Part shown: piece by piece, positions 17,975 to 25,943 of the stretch
Position numbering within the stretch: position 1 is the first letter of the stretch
Layout: each line of letters opens with the position of its first letter
NCBI RefSeq assembly: GCF_004919045.1
Contig: NZ_SWDW01000016.1
Location: 1 to 64,000, forward strand
Direction of reading: 5' to 3'
Length of the DNA stretch: 64,000 nucleotides
Source of the DNA: Sinomonas albida
GTDB lineage: Bacteria; Actinomycetota; Actinomycetes; Actinomycetales; Micrococcaceae
Notes under the pieces: generated by a model
Databases searched by the model: none
What the model was told of the DNA's origin: nothing
What the model saw: only the letters and a program-made list of their open reading frames with translations
Position numbers and translations under genes: made by a program

Positions 17975-18150
17975 GTATCTGTACCCGAAACGCCTCAGCG
18001 CGCGAGTATCTGTACCCGAAACGCCTCAGAGCGCGAGTATCTGTACCCGAAACGCCTCAGCGCGCGAGTATCTGTACCCGAAACGCCTCAGCGCGCGAGT
18101 TTCTGTACCCGAAACGCCTTAGCGCGCGAGTATCTGTACCCGAGACGCCT
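17975..18150 (+). repeat. 31-bp repeat array B (6 copies)
   Basis: Six direct copies of GTATCTGTACCCGAAACGCCT start at 17975, 18006, 18037, 18068, 18099 and 18130, exactly 31 bp apart. The intervening CAGCGCGCGA segment is conserved too. Copy five has GTTTCTG and copy six GAGACG, the variants found in arrays C-E. The array lies between the converging DUF4386 and pntB genes. Open frames through it are low-complexity artefacts of the repeat. Confidence 0.96.
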
Positions 18151-18174
18151 GGAGGGCGGCTGGGGTCCGAGGGG

Positions 18175-19548
18175 TTACAGCCCCTTGACCGCCGTCAGCA
18201 CCTTGGCGAGCGAGTCCTTCGCGTCGCCGAACAGGAGCGTGGTCTGCGGCTCGTACAGGAGTTCGTTCTCGATCCCCGCGAACCCGGGCCGCATGGACCG
18301 CTTGAGGAACACCACCTGCCGCGCATCGCCGGCCTCGAGGATGGGCATTCCGTAGATCGGCGAGCCGGGCGTGGTTTTCGCGGCGGGATTCACGACGTCG
18401 TTGGCCCCCACCACGAGCGCCACGTCGGCCTGCTTGAAGTCCCCGTTGACCTCGCTCATCTCCTTGAGCGATTCGTACGGGACGTTTGCCTCGGCGAGCA
18501 GCACGTTCATGTGCCCGGGCATGCGGCCGGCCACGGGATGGATCGCGAACTCGACAGCCACGCCGCGGGCCTCGAGGGCCTGCGCGAGCTCGGCCGCCGT
18601 GTGCTGGCCCTGCGCGACGGCGAGCCCGTACCCCGGCACGATGATGACCCGCTGAGCGTAGCCGAGCAGCACGGCGACGTCCTCCGCGCTCGACGAGCGC
18701 ACGGGCCGCTCGCTCACCGTGGTGGACCCCGCCGTCGAGCCTCCCCGGAACGCACCGAACATGATGCCGGCCACGCTGCGGCCCATCGCGGCGGCCATGA
18801 GCCGGGTCAGGATCGTGCCGGAGGCGCCGACCAGCGTGCCCGCGACCACGAGCAGCACGTTCCCGAGCACGAGGCCAGACGCCGCGACCGCGAGGCCCGT
18901 GAACGCGTTGAGCAGCGAGATCACGATCGGCACGTCCGCCCCGCCCACCGGGAGGACGAGCAGCACGCCGGCCACGAGCCCGACCCCGAGAAGGACGACG
19001 GCGATCCCCGCCGAGCCGCTCATGACGACGGCGGCGCCCGCGCCCACCGCCGCGACGAGCACGACGCCCATGACGACGGGCAGCCCCGGGAACACGACGG
19101 GGCGGGTGGTCATGAGCTCCTGGAGCTTCGCGAACGTGATCGCGGACCCCGCGAAGGAGACGGCGCCGACCAGCAGGGTGAACGCGATCGCGAGCCGCAG
19201 CCAGCCGTCACTGGCGTTCGGGAGCTCGAGGAGGGCGACGAGCGCCGCCGCGCCGCCGCCCACGCCGTTGAACATCGCGACGAGCTGGGGCATCTGCGTC
19301 ATCTTGACCCGCCGGGCCACCGGGGCCGCGATGGCGGCGCCGACGACAATCGCCCCGAGGATCCACGGGATATTCTCGAGCCGGCTCGACGCGAACACGG
19401 TCACGAGGGCCACGAGCGCACCGAGGGCCCCGACGAGGTTCCCGCGCCGGGCGTGCTTGGGCGAGCTGAGGCCCTTGAGCGCGAGGATGAAGCAGACGGC
19501 CGCGACAAGGTAGAGGAGCGCGGTCCACGTGGGGTCGAGGATCGTCAC
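18175..19548 (-). CDS. pntB: NAD(P) transhydrogenase, beta subunit
   Basis: A 457-residue protein. The N-terminal half has about nine membrane helices forming the proton channel. The C-terminal soluble domain III binds NADP(H); the signature VIIVPGYGLAVAQGQH and downstream GANDVVNPAA are intact. The enzyme couples proton entry to hydride transfer from NADH to NADP+, supplying NADPH. The GTG start overlaps the stop of the preceding gene (GTGA), so the three pnt genes form one translationally coupled operon read leftward. Length is normal for PntB. Confidence 0.94.
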   Translation of the reverse strand: MTILDPTWTALLYLVAAVCFILALKGLSSPKHARRGNLVGALGALVALVTVFASSRLENIPWILGAIVVGAAIAAPVARRVKMTQMPQLVAMFNGVGGGAAALVALLELPNASDGWLRLAIAFTLLVGAVSFAGSAITFAKLQELMTTRPVVFPGLPVVMGVVLVAAVGAGAAVVMSGSAGIAVVLLGVGLVAGVLLVLPVGGADVPIVISLLNAFTGLAVAASGLVLGNVLLVVAGTLVGASGTILTRLMAAAMGRSVAGIMFGAFRGGSTAGSTTVSERPVRSSSAEDVAVLLGYAQRVIIVPGYGLAVAQGQHTAAELAQALEARGVAVEFAIHPVAGRMPGHMNVLLAEANVPYESLKEMSEVNGDFKQADVALVVGANDVVNPAAKTTPGSPIYGMPILEAGDARQVVFLKRSMRPGFAGIENELLYEPQTTLLFGDAKDSLAKVLTAVKGL

Positions 19549-19877
19549 TTCGCGCCGCCCTTCTCCGGGGCCGCGGCGTCCTTGCCGCCTTTCCCCGAGA
19601 CGTTCCGGCCGCGGAACATCTCGAGCATGCGGTCCGTCACCACGAACCCGCCGATGAGGTTGGCGGTAGCGAGGACGACGGCGAGGAGCCCCACTGCGAG
19701 GACCCATCCGTCGGTCGCTTGGCCGGCCACCGTGATCGCCCCCACGAGGATGATCCCGTGGATGGCGTTCGCCCCGGACATGAGCGGCGTGTGCAGGATG
19801 CTCGCGACCTTGGAGACCACCTCGAAGCCCACGAACACGGCCAGCACCGTGATGGTCAGCAGCTCGATTCCGCCCAT
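19545..19877 (-). CDS. pntA2: NAD(P) transhydrogenase, alpha-2 (membrane) subunit
   Basis: A 110-residue protein of three to four membrane helices (ELLTITVLAVFVGFEVVSKV..., and TANLIGGFVVTDRMLEMF). It corresponds to the C-terminal membrane part of E. coli PntA. The charged tail is lysine-rich. A split alpha subunit is common in actinobacteria and alphaproteobacteria. The gene overlaps both neighbours by 1-4 bp. Confidence 0.92.
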   Translation of the reverse strand: MGGIELLTITVLAVFVGFEVVSKVASILHTPLMSGANAIHGIILVGAITVAGQATDGWVLAVGLLAVVLATANLIGGFVVTDRMLEMFRGRNVSGKGGKDAAAPEKGGAK

Positions 19878-21115
19878 CAGCCCGCACCTCCCTCGATCTC
19901 GTCGTCGGCCCGCGACGCTGATCCGCCCGGGCCGCCCAGCCCCTCGGGGCCTGCCGTCGCCGCGGTGAGCGCCGCGAGAGCCTGCGCCGTCGGCTCGTGC
20001 CGCACTTCGCCGTCGTACGTCAGGCACGCCCCGGCGACGACCTCGTCGGTGAAGTCCGGCGCCACTTCGCCGTCGGAGACCATGAGCGCGATGAAGTTCG
20101 CGACGTTCTTCGCGTACAGGCGGGACGCGTCCGAGGCCATGGCGGACGCCGCGTCTTTGAGGCCAACGACCGTGACCTCGCCCCCGCCGCCCGCCGCCGG
20201 AACGGCGACGTCCTGGCCCGCGACCGAGCCCTCGACGTTCCCGCCCTGCTCCGCGGCCATGTCCACGACCACCGAGCCCGGCCGCATCGCCGCGACCATG
20301 TCCCGCGTGACGAGCAGCGGCGCGCGGCGGCCGGGCACAGCGGCCGTCGTGATGAGGACGTCCGCCTCGGCGACGTGCGGGGCGAGGAGCTCGCGCTGGA
20401 GGGCGCCGCGGTCGGCGGTGAGCTCGCGCGCGTAGCCGCCGGAGGCCGCCGTTGCCTCCGGCGAATCCACGTCGAGCCGGATGAAGGTGCCGCCCATCGA
20501 GGCGACCTCGTCCGCGGAGGCAGGGCGGATGTCGTTGGCGGAGACGCGCGCGCCGAGCCGCTTCGCCGTCCCGATGGCCTGCAGGCCCGCCACGCCCGCG
20601 CCGAGCACGAGCACTCGCGCCGGCGGGACCGTGCCGGCCGCCGTCATGTACAGCGGGAAGAAGCGCGGGAAGCGGATCGCGGCCTCGAGCACGCAGCGGT
20701 AGCCCGCCACGAGGGCCTGGGACGTGAGGGCGTCCATCGACTGGGCGCGCGAGATGCGCGGCACGAGCTCGAGTGCGAATGCCCCGACGTGCGCGTCTGC
20801 GAGCGCGCGGACGGTGGGCAGCTCGGTCGACGGCGACGCGAGCCCCACGGTGACGGCGCCGGGCTTGAGGCGCGCCGCCTCGGCGGGGTCGAGCGGGCGG
20901 ACGTGCGCGAGGACGTCGAGGGCGGCGTAGTCGAGGGCCTGGACGATGTGGGCTCCGGCCGCCTCGTACTCCGCGTCGGAGTGTCCTGCCCCGGCCCCCG
21001 CGCCGGCCTCGACCCGCACGCCCAGGCCGAGCCCTACGAGCTGCCGCACCGATTCCGGCGTCGCCGCGACGCGCCTCTCTCCCGCGAGCCGCTCCCGCGC
21101 GATGCCGACGTCCAC
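19877..21115 (-). CDS. pntA1: NAD(P) transhydrogenase, alpha-1 (NAD-binding) subunit
   Basis: A 412-residue soluble domain I protein of the alanine dehydrogenase/PntA N-terminal family. It has the N-terminal RLAGERRVAATPESV segment and a Rossmann NAD site VLVLGAGVAGLQAIGTAKRL (about 167-186). The conserved loop around FALELVPRISRAQSMDALTSQA contacts domain III. The GTG start at 21115 is preceded by a strong GAGGGGGAGG; a TACACT-like -10 element lies about 35 bp further upstream. It is the first gene of the pnt operon. Confidence 0.92.
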   Translation of the reverse strand: MDVGIARERLAGERRVAATPESVRQLVGLGLGVRVEAGAGAGAGHSDAEYEAAGAHIVQALDYAALDVLAHVRPLDPAEAARLKPGAVTVGLASPSTELPTVRALADAHVGAFALELVPRISRAQSMDALTSQALVAGYRCVLEAAIRFPRFFPLYMTAAGTVPPARVLVLGAGVAGLQAIGTAKRLGARVSANDIRPASADEVASMGGTFIRLDVDSPEATAASGGYARELTADRGALQRELLAPHVAEADVLITTAAVPGRRAPLLVTRDMVAAMRPGSVVVDMAAEQGGNVEGSVAGQDVAVPAAGGGGEVTVVGLKDAASAMASDASRLYAKNVANFIALMVSDGEVAPDFTDEVVAGACLTYDGEVRHEPTAQALAALTAATAGPEGLGGPGGSASRADDEIEGGAG

Positions 21116-21215
21116 CGGGCCTCCCCCTCAACATTGAGTCCTACGGGTGAAGTGTATTGCGGGTCACACCGGTTCGGGCGAGGTTGGTCTGGCGGCGCGG
21201 CGGAGCTTTCGCAGG

Positions 21216-22055
21216 TCAGGATGCGGCTGTGGCGGCCATTGGGCTGTTGTGGGGGCCTGCGAGCGCCGGGCCGCGCTTGATGCCGCGCACGGCGTCGGCG
21301 AAGGTCTCGAGGTAGGCGGTGCGGCGGGCCGACTGCTTGACCTCGACGGGGCCCGAGGCTGCGGTCTGGGCGGCGTCGGCATAGTGCAGCGTGAGCCCCT
21401 CGCGCAGGAGCCGGATGGCCTCGCTGCGCTGCTGGGAGATGGCAGACGACGTGAGTCCGAGCTCCTCCGCGACCTCCTTGACGGAGCGGCCCTCGAGGTA
21501 GATCGCGGTCACGATCTGCCGCAGGCGCTCGGGCAGGGAGCCGACCGCCGCCTGAACGTACCGCGTCTGCTCGACGGCGAGCGTGGCCTCCTCCGGCGCG
21601 ATGGACTCGGCGACGAGCGAGTCCGTGACCGTCTCGTCGAGGGGCCCGACCGTCCTCGCACCGTCCGCCAGCGCGGCGGCGACCTCCTGCCGCCCGAGGC
21701 CGAGGGCGGTGGCGAGCTCGTCGTGGCTTGGCGCGCGGCCCAGGCCGTTCGCGAGGGTCTCGGACATGGCCTGGACGGCCTTGATGCGCTTGCGCGTGCC
21801 GCGGCCGGCCCAGTCGAGGGAGCGGAGTTCGTCCATGAGCGCGCCCGTGATCCGGCGGCGTGCAAAGGCTCCGAACGGCACGCCGGCGGACGGATCGAAG
21901 GACTCGGCGGCGAGCACGAGGCCGAGCGATCCGGCCGAGGCCATGTCCTCGCGAGAGAGGTGCGTGGCGCGAGCGCACAGGTCGGAGACGAGGTAACCGA
22001 CGAGTGGAAGGTTGTCCACCACGAGACGGTTGCGTTCTTCGATTTCCACATGCAC
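21216..22055 (-). CDS. fliA: Flagellar RNA polymerase sigma factor (FliA/WhiG type, sigma-28)
   Basis: A 279-residue group 3 sigma factor. Region 2 (about residues 12-75, with HLSREDMASAGSLGLVLAAESFD and FGAFARRRITGALMDELRS), region 3 (APSHDELATALGL) and region 4 helix-turn-helix (SVKEVAEELGLTSSAISQQRSEAI) are all present. It should direct polymerase to flagellar promoters; the shared element before flgB, flbD and fliM fits its target. The tail after region 4 (about 45 residues) is longer than usual. It starts at a GTG and is separated from csrA by 317 bp with a terminator, so it likely has its own promoter. Confidence 0.93.
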   Translation of the reverse strand: MHVEIEERNRLVVDNLPLVGYLVSDLCARATHLSREDMASAGSLGLVLAAESFDPSAGVPFGAFARRRITGALMDELRSLDWAGRGTRKRIKAVQAMSETLANGLGRAPSHDELATALGLGRQEVAAALADGARTVGPLDETVTDSLVAESIAPEEATLAVEQTRYVQAAVGSLPERLRQIVTAIYLEGRSVKEVAEELGLTSSAISQQRSEAIRLLREGLTLHYADAAQTAASGPVEVKQSARRTAYLETFADAVRGIKRGPALAGPHNSPMAATAAS

Positions 22056-22062
22056 CTCTGCT

Positions 22063-22104
22063 GTGACCTGCTTACCGGGAGTCCGGAGAGAAACCGCAGG
22101 TCAC
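22063..22104 (-). promoter_or_regulatory. Leader hairpin upstream of fliA with a GGA in its loop
   Basis: GTGACCTGC (22063-22071) is perfectly complementary to GCAGGTCAC (22096-22104). In the fliA transcript this gives a 9-bp stem ending 7 nt before the GTG start, with a 24-nt loop containing CCGGAC. CsrA recognises GGA in hairpin loops near ribosome binding sites, and csrA is the next gene. Regulation of fliA translation by CsrA is a hypothesis. Confidence 0.4.
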
Positions 22105-22125
22105 GCAGGACCCACCTCACTCGTT

Positions 22126-22167
22126 GGACATGTCTATTTCTACGGTGAAGCAGGGTTGTACATGTCC
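22126..22167. promoter_or_regulatory. Paired ACATGT palindromes upstream of fliA
   Basis: GGACATGT (22126-22133) and ACATGTCC (22160-22167) form an inverted repeat. Read another way, ACATGTCTATTT and ACATGTCCATTT are direct repeats 32 bp apart, each containing the palindrome ACATGT. They lie 70-110 bp upstream of fliA in its probable promoter region and look like a dimeric regulator site. The regulator is unknown. Confidence 0.4.
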
Positions 22168-22325
22168 ATTTGCGCGGCGTGTCGTGCGCATTGACAGGTT
22201 GAGTAATTGCCGGCGGGGATCGGGGCGCCGAGGGGGGCGGCGTCTAACGGCCGGGCAGGTCACTGCGGGCCGCCCCCCAGTCCACGGAACCTGCGCGGGA
22301 GGTTCACCGTCTTCAAGGCCGACGA

Positions 22326-22361
22326 CGGCGGGACTCACCGGTGATTCGGAGCAACCCGCCG
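22326..22361 (-). terminator. Terminator-like hairpin after csrA
   Basis: CGGCGGG (22326-22332) pairs with CCCGCCG (22355-22361). The loop contains the perfect 10-bp palindrome TCACCGGTGA, and the left arm belongs to a GACGACGGCGGG stretch. It starts 12 bp beyond the csrA stop on the minus strand and probably ends the long flagellar transcript. Besides this, 22056-22372 holds the fliA promoter region and no convincing gene. Confidence 0.5.
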
Positions 22362-22372
22362 TGGATTGAAGC

Positions 22373-22609
22373 CTAAAGCTGGTGAGCTTGGCCCGGGAGG
22401 CCCTTCAGGATGTCCCCGGCCGCGGCCTGGGCCGCCTCCAGGTTGGCCCCGGCGACGGCCTCGAAGATCTCTTCCCGCTTGATTGCGAGGTGGCGCGGCG
22501 CGTCGATGCCGATCCGGATCCCCTCGCTGCCGCGGCTCTCGAGGAACGTGATGACGATCTCGTCGCCGATCATGATCTTCTCGCCCGGCTTGCGCGTGAG
22601 TACGAGCAT
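22373..22609 (-). CDS. csrA: Carbon storage regulator CsrA
   Basis: A 78-residue RNA-binding protein with the canonical N-terminus MLVLTRKPGEKIMIGDEIVI and the helix start HLAIKREEIFEA; the tail after residue 55 is somewhat longer than the usual 60-65 residues. CsrA represses translation by binding GGA hairpins; in Gram-positive bacteria it limits flagellin synthesis and is antagonised by FliW, which is not in this window. The internal ATG at 22609 is chosen because GGAAGGA precedes it and homologues begin there. It ends the flhB-flhA-flhF transcript. Confidence 0.94.
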   Translation of the reverse strand: MLVLTRKPGEKIMIGDEIVITFLESRGSEGIRIGIDAPRHLAIKREEIFEAVAGANLEAAQAAAGDILKGLPGQAHQL

Positions 22610-22645
22610 GGCTTCCTTCCCTGGCACGGCAGGCGCGGCGCCTGC

Positions 22646-23899
22646 TCAGAGCACCGTCCGTGGTGCTGGTGATCCGTCGACCCAGCCTACGGGGATTCCG
22701 AGGCTGTTGATGCTGCTGGCGGAGCGGGTTTCGCGCGCGCCGACCACCGCGAGGGCGTCGACGGGCAGCTGGGCGCAGGCGGCGGCCACCCAGTCGGCCG
22801 TTTCATCCGCCTTGTGACGGGCGTCGACCACGAGCCACACCTGGTCGGCGCCGAGCTCCCGAGCGAGGCCGACGAGTGGCAGACCGTCCACCGCCGAGCC
22901 GAGCGAGCATGACACCACCGCGGCGGTCTCGGTCTCGACGCCCCGAGCGCGCGCGGCCTCGGCGTCCCGGCGGTTGCCCAGCGGCGCGCCGCCCAGCCGC
23001 CGTCGTCCGAGGCGAAGGCCGTCGAGACGCTCGTCCCCCGGACGCAGACCATCAGGCCCCGAATCCCCCGCACGAGCGGCCCCGAGCGCCGTGCCAGCGT
23101 GAGCCCGCCGCAAGGACTCGGCGCCTGCGGAGGGCGAGGTCGAGGAGTCGGCCGCGGCGCCGTCGGTGCTTGCGCTCCACAGCTCCCAGCGGGAGCCGTC
23201 GCGCGCCATGTCCCGCGCCACGTCGAACGCCGTGTCGCCGAGCCCCGCGACGAGGACTAGGTCGCCCGGCGCGGACAGCACGTCCGGGACCCGCGTCTCG
23301 ACGACCACCTCGCTCCGCAGCCGCTCGAGCAGCTCGTCGAAGCCCATGGCCTGAGTCGAGACGGCCGCCTGTCCCGGGCGGGTCGAGCCCGCGGCGGTCG
23401 AATCGGCGACAGCCGGCCCCACGGCGGGAGAGCTCGCAGCGGCCGGCGCTGCGGCAGCCCAACGCGCGCCCGAACCCGCGACGGGGTCGGCGTCTGGGTC
23501 GGCATCACCCCACGCCGCCCCGGCCGGCCCCGCGTCAGCCAGCCCCCCGAGCGAACCTCCGGGTGCCGGCCACGACGTCGCGCCGTAGGGCGACGCCAAC
23601 GGGGACGCGTCGGCAAGGAACTCGTCCTCGGCCCGATCGGCGTCGTCGAGCAGCGCCGCGATCCCGGCTCGCCCGGTGAGCACGTGCGGCCCCGCAGGCT
23701 CGACGGCGACCACGGCTGGGTCGCCGTCGTCCGGGATGTGCACGGTGACCTCGACGTGCCGCCGCCCCAGGAATCCGCCCAGGCCGCCGTCGAGCACGCG
23801 CTCGGCGCGCACGATGCGCGCCGCCGGACCATAGAGTTCGGACGCCTGGCGGCTCGCGTCCTCGAGCGTCGTGCCCCTAAGCAGGAACTGCTGCGCCAA
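22646..23899 (-). CDS. flhF: FlhF-like protein with degenerate GTPase domain
   Basis: A 417-residue protein following flhA, the usual place of flhF. The first 60 residues resemble the FlhF N-domain (LLRGTTLEDASRQASELYGPAARIVRAE). A long Ala/Gly/Pro-rich linker follows (about 90-190). The C-terminal part resembles the SRP-type G domain (VWLVVDARHKADETADWVAAA, QLPVDALAVVGARETRSASSINSLGIPVGWV). The expected P-loop GxxxxGKT is replaced by VLVAGLGDTAFDVARDMA, with no GKT/S. It may be a regulatory relic rather than an active GTPase. TTG start, overlapping the end of flhA by 23 bp. Confidence 0.7.
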   Translation of the reverse strand: MAQQFLLRGTTLEDASRQASELYGPAARIVRAERVLDGGLGGFLGRRHVEVTVHIPDDGDPAVVAVEPAGPHVLTGRAGIAALLDDADRAEDEFLADASPLASPYGATSWPAPGGSLGGLADAGPAGAAWGDADPDADPVAGSGARWAAAAPAAASSPAVGPAVADSTAAGSTRPGQAAVSTQAMGFDELLERLRSEVVVETRVPDVLSAPGDLVLVAGLGDTAFDVARDMARDGSRWELWSASTDGAAADSSTSPSAGAESLRRAHAGTALGAARAGDSGPDGLRPGDERLDGLRLGRRRLGGAPLGNRRDAEAARARGVETETAAVVSCSLGSAVDGLPLVGLARELGADQVWLVVDARHKADETADWVAAACAQLPVDALAVVGARETRSASSINSLGIPVGWVDGSPAPRTVL

Positions 23900-25943
23900 G
23901 GCGCACCACCCCGATCGTCTCGATGTTCACGTTCGTCGACGTGACTTCCGCATAGGAGAGCACGGGCACGCCGCCCGGCGGAAGCGGAACCAGTTTACGG
24001 ACTGCGGGCCGCAGCACCGGCGCGCACACGAGCACGGCGCTCTTCCCCGCGGACTCGGCGGCGGCGACGGCGGAGCTCAGCGAGGTCATGATCGCGTCGA
24101 GCTTCGCCTGGTCCATCACGAGCTGCGTGCCGCTCTCCGCCGGCCGCAGCTCCTGCACGAGCGACTGCTCAAGTCCCGGCTCGATCGTGATGACGCTCAG
24201 CCGGTCGCCGTCCATGAACCGCCCCACGAGCGCGGGCCCGAGCGCGAGCCGCGCCGCCTCGACGAGGCCCTCCGGCTCGGTCGAGGCCTTCGCCCGGAGC
24301 GTGAGCGACTCGTAGATTCGGGTGAGGTCGTTGATCGGGACCTGCTCCGCGAGCAGCCCCTGGAGCACGCGATGGATCTCCGCGAGCGAGAGCAGCCCGG
24401 GCGTGAGCTCCTCGACGGCAGCCGGGCTCCCGGCCTTGACCCCCTCGGTGAGCACGCGGACGTCCTCGCGCGAGAGGAGGCGGGACGCGTTCGCACTGAC
24501 GATCGAGGAGAGGTGCGTGACGAGCACGCTCACGCGGTCGATCACGGTGGCACCCGTCATCTCGGCGCTGTGCCGCATCTCCGCGGGCACCCACTTCCCC
24601 GCGAGACCGAAGACGGGTTCGACGACGGCGGCGCCCGGCAAGGCGTCGAGGAAGTCCCCGAGTGCGAGGAGCTTCCCCGAGGGCGCCGTGCCGCGCCCGG
24701 CCTCGACCCCGGCGATCCGGATGGCGTACGTGGCCGGCGGGAGCTCGACCGAGTCCCGCGTGCGGACCGGCGGGATGACGACGCCGAGGTCCATCGCGAT
24801 CTTGTGCCGCAGCGACTTCACACGCGCGAGCAGATCGTCCGCGGAGCCGCCCACGAGGTCCACGAGATCGGGCGCGAGCAGGATCTCGAGGGGGTGGACG
24901 CGCATCTCCTCCATGAGCCGCTGGTTCGGGTCCTGCTCGCCCGCCGCACCCGCGCCGTCGCCCGCCGTGCCGGGCGCGCCGGGCGCGCCGGCGGCAGCAC
25001 CGCCGTCGGCCATTGGCTTGATCCGGCGCGAGGCGAAGATGAGAGCACCGCCGACGCCGAGGAACGGCAGTGGCGGCATCCCGGGGATGAGCGCCATGAC
25101 ACCCGCCGCGATCCCCGCGATGAGCAACGCGTTGCGCGACTGGGAGAGCTGGGTCGACGCGGCCTGGCCGAGGTCCGCCTCCGCGTTCGAGCGTGTCACA
25201 ATCATGCCGGTCGAGACGGCCATGAGGAGGGCGGGGATCTGGGAGACGAGGCCGTCGCCCATGGTGAGGAGGCTGTACGTGTTGAGGGCGTCGGTGATCG
25301 ACAGCCCACGCTGGGCCATCCCCACCCCGAGGCCGCCCACGATGTTGACGATGATGATCACGATGCCCGCGATCGCGTCGCCCTTGACGAACTTCGACGC
25401 GCCGTCCATCGCGCCGTAGAAGTCGGCCTCCGCGGAGACCTCGGCGCGCCGCTGCCGCGCGACGACGTCCGTGATCAGGCCCGCGTTGAGGTCGGCGTCA
25501 ATGGCCATCTGCTTGCCGGGCATCGCGTCGAGCGTGAAGCGCGCGCCGACCTCGGCCACGCGCTCGGCGCCCTTCGTCACGACGACGAACTGGATCACCA
25601 CGAGGATGACGAACACCACGGCGCCGATGATGAGCGAGCCGCCCACCGTGACCTTGCCGAACGCGTCGATGACCTGCCCCGCGTAGCCCTGCCCGAGGAC
25701 GAGCCGCGTCGAGGCGACGTTCAGGCCCAGCCGGAAGAGCGTCGCGACGAGGAGCAGCGACGGGAAGACGGAGAAGTCGAGCGGCCGCTTGACGAACATG
25801 CTCGTCAGGAGGATCACGAGCGCGAGCAGGATGTTGCACACGATCAGCATGTCGAGGAGCGGCGCGGGCACCGGCACGACGAGCAGGAGCACGATGCCCA
25901 CGATGCCGATCGGGACGGCCAGGCGGGCGAGGTTTCGGTTCAC
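23877..25943 (-). CDS. flhA: Flagellar export gate protein FlhA
   Basis: A 688-residue protein. The N-terminal half has about eight membrane helices with the family signature RLGLNVASTRLVLGQGYAGQVIDAFG and the FHIPEP-type region GARFTLDAMPGKQMAIDADLNAG. The C-terminal half is the cytosolic domain that docks substrates and chaperones. A Gly/Ala-rich linker (GGAAAGAPGAPGTAGDGAGA, near residue 310) joins them. FlhA drives proton-coupled type III export of flagellar subunits. The GTG start overlaps the flhB stop (GTGA). Confidence 0.96.
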   Translation of the reverse strand: MNRNLARLAVPIGIVGIVLLLVVPVPAPLLDMLIVCNILLALVILLTSMFVKRPLDFSVFPSLLLVATLFRLGLNVASTRLVLGQGYAGQVIDAFGKVTVGGSLIIGAVVFVILVVIQFVVVTKGAERVAEVGARFTLDAMPGKQMAIDADLNAGLITDVVARQRRAEVSAEADFYGAMDGASKFVKGDAIAGIVIIIVNIVGGLGVGMAQRGLSITDALNTYSLLTMGDGLVSQIPALLMAVSTGMIVTRSNAEADLGQAASTQLSQSRNALLIAGIAAGVMALIPGMPPLPFLGVGGALIFASRRIKPMADGGAAAGAPGAPGTAGDGAGAAGEQDPNQRLMEEMRVHPLEILLAPDLVDLVGGSADDLLARVKSLRHKIAMDLGVVIPPVRTRDSVELPPATYAIRIAGVEAGRGTAPSGKLLALGDFLDALPGAAVVEPVFGLAGKWVPAEMRHSAEMTGATVIDRVSVLVTHLSSIVSANASRLLSREDVRVLTEGVKAGSPAAVEELTPGLLSLAEIHRVLQGLLAEQVPINDLTRIYESLTLRAKASTEPEGLVEAARLALGPALVGRFMDGDRLSVITIEPGLEQSLVQELRPAESGTQLVMDQAKLDAIMTSLSSAVAAAESAGKSAVLVCAPVLRPAVRKLVPLPPGGVPVLSYAEVTSTNVNIETIGVVRLGAAVPA

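Noticed and set aside
17913-18122. Short frames reading through array B (repeated YLYPKRLSA or SVPETPQ peptides)
   Set aside because: A 31-bp period shifts frame every copy. The apparent peptide repeats are a by-product of the DNA repeat and lack ribosome binding sites.
17975-18150. Possible CRISPR array
   Set aside because: The units are tandem copies with conserved filler, the core is only about 18 bp, there are no unique spacers, and no cas genes are in the window.
22117-22369. Small frames between fliA and csrA
   Set aside because: Neither strand offers a frame with a ribosome binding site or plausible composition. The stretch is better explained as the fliA control region plus a csrA terminator.
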